Below, one piece after another: positions 5,270-5,340 of a stretch of DNA of 5,340 bases. The stretch lies in contig JACDBS010000104.1 in assembly GCA_013694795.1 (NCBI GenBank), positions 1 to 5,340 of the forward strand, written 5' to 3'. The notes under the pieces are model-generated. The model made no database searches, was not told the DNA's origin, and saw nothing but the letters and a program-made list of their open reading frames with translations. This stretch comes from Chloroflexota bacterium (lineage in GTDB: Bacteria > Chloroflexota > Limnocylindria > QHBO01). Position 1 is the first letter of the stretch. Each line of letters starts with the position of its first letter. Both the position numbers and the translations under genes were made by a program.

Positions 5270-5340
5270 TGGTGCCCCCAAGGGGATTCGAACCCCTGAT
5301 CTCCACCTTGAAAGGGTGGCGTCCTAGGCCTCTAGACGAT
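5270..5340 (-). tRNA. tRNA-Glu (anticodon TTC), 5' end beyond window
   Basis: On the minus strand the anticodon arm is CCACC-CTTTCAA-GGTGG (5303-5319) with TTC at 5312-5310, decoding GAA and GAG. The T arm is AGGGG-TTCGAAT-CCCCT, with the canonical TTCGA. The D arm contains GTCTAGAGG and AGGAC. The 3' acceptor strand TGGGGGC is 5280-5274, the discriminator base is A at 5273 and CCA is encoded at 5272-5270. The window edge cuts off about six bases of the 5' acceptor strand (expected GCCCCC). The gene would be 74 bases without CCA. The structure is otherwise complete and the identity firm. Confidence 0.95.

Noticed and set aside
5090..5327. Small plus-strand open frames across the gap and the tRNA
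   Set aside because: They read through the antisense of tRNA-Glu, have no ribosome sites, and show no motif or coding character.

Overview
The window is a high-GC bacterial chromosomal segment (about two thirds G+C by eye) carrying housekeeping and envelope-signalling genes, and I see no mobile element, phage or CRISPR signal. The PASTA-type Ser/Thr kinase with a Pro/Thr-rich extracellular tail, the use of GTG and TTG starts, and the weak or oddly spaced ribosome binding sites suggest an uncultured high-GC lineage such as Chloroflexota. An actinobacterial-like source is less likely but not excluded. No rRNA or lineage marker in the window settles this.

From 4296 down to 1, five genes run in the same direction on the minus strand. 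They are galU (UTP-glucose-1-phosphate uridylyltransferase), a pknB-like receptor kinase with two PASTA-like repeats, trxA (thioredoxin), an unrecognised cysteine-rich protein, and folC (dihydrofolate/folylpolyglutamate synthase, running off the left edge). The gaps are 6, 76, 57 and 4 bases, so galU-pknB and the Cys-rich gene-folC look tightly coupled. A candidate extended -10 upstream of trxA may give an internal promoter.

From 4297 to 4449 lies a divergent intergenic region. It holds a good extended -10 box (TGG-TATACT, minus strand) for galU, and a TACAAT box on the plus strand that would start transcription almost at the first plus-strand start codon. Two small plus-strand genes follow: an unrecognised protein of about 148 residues (4450-4896), and a 59-residue two-CxxC zinc-ribbon protein (4896-5075) whose start overlaps the preceding stop as TGATG.

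The right edge holds a nearly complete tRNA-Glu (anticodon TTC) on the minus strand, with CCA encoded in the DNA and about six 5' bases missing. Functionally, galU supplies UDP-glucose for cell-surface polysaccharides, the kinase could sense cell-wall material through its PASTA domains, thioredoxin maintains thiols and may service the neighbouring Cys-rich protein, and folC serves folate metabolism. The joint physiology is inference from gene order. The least explained parts are the Cys-rich protein, the small plus-strand pair, and a recurring long spacing between Shine-Dalgarno core and start codon.
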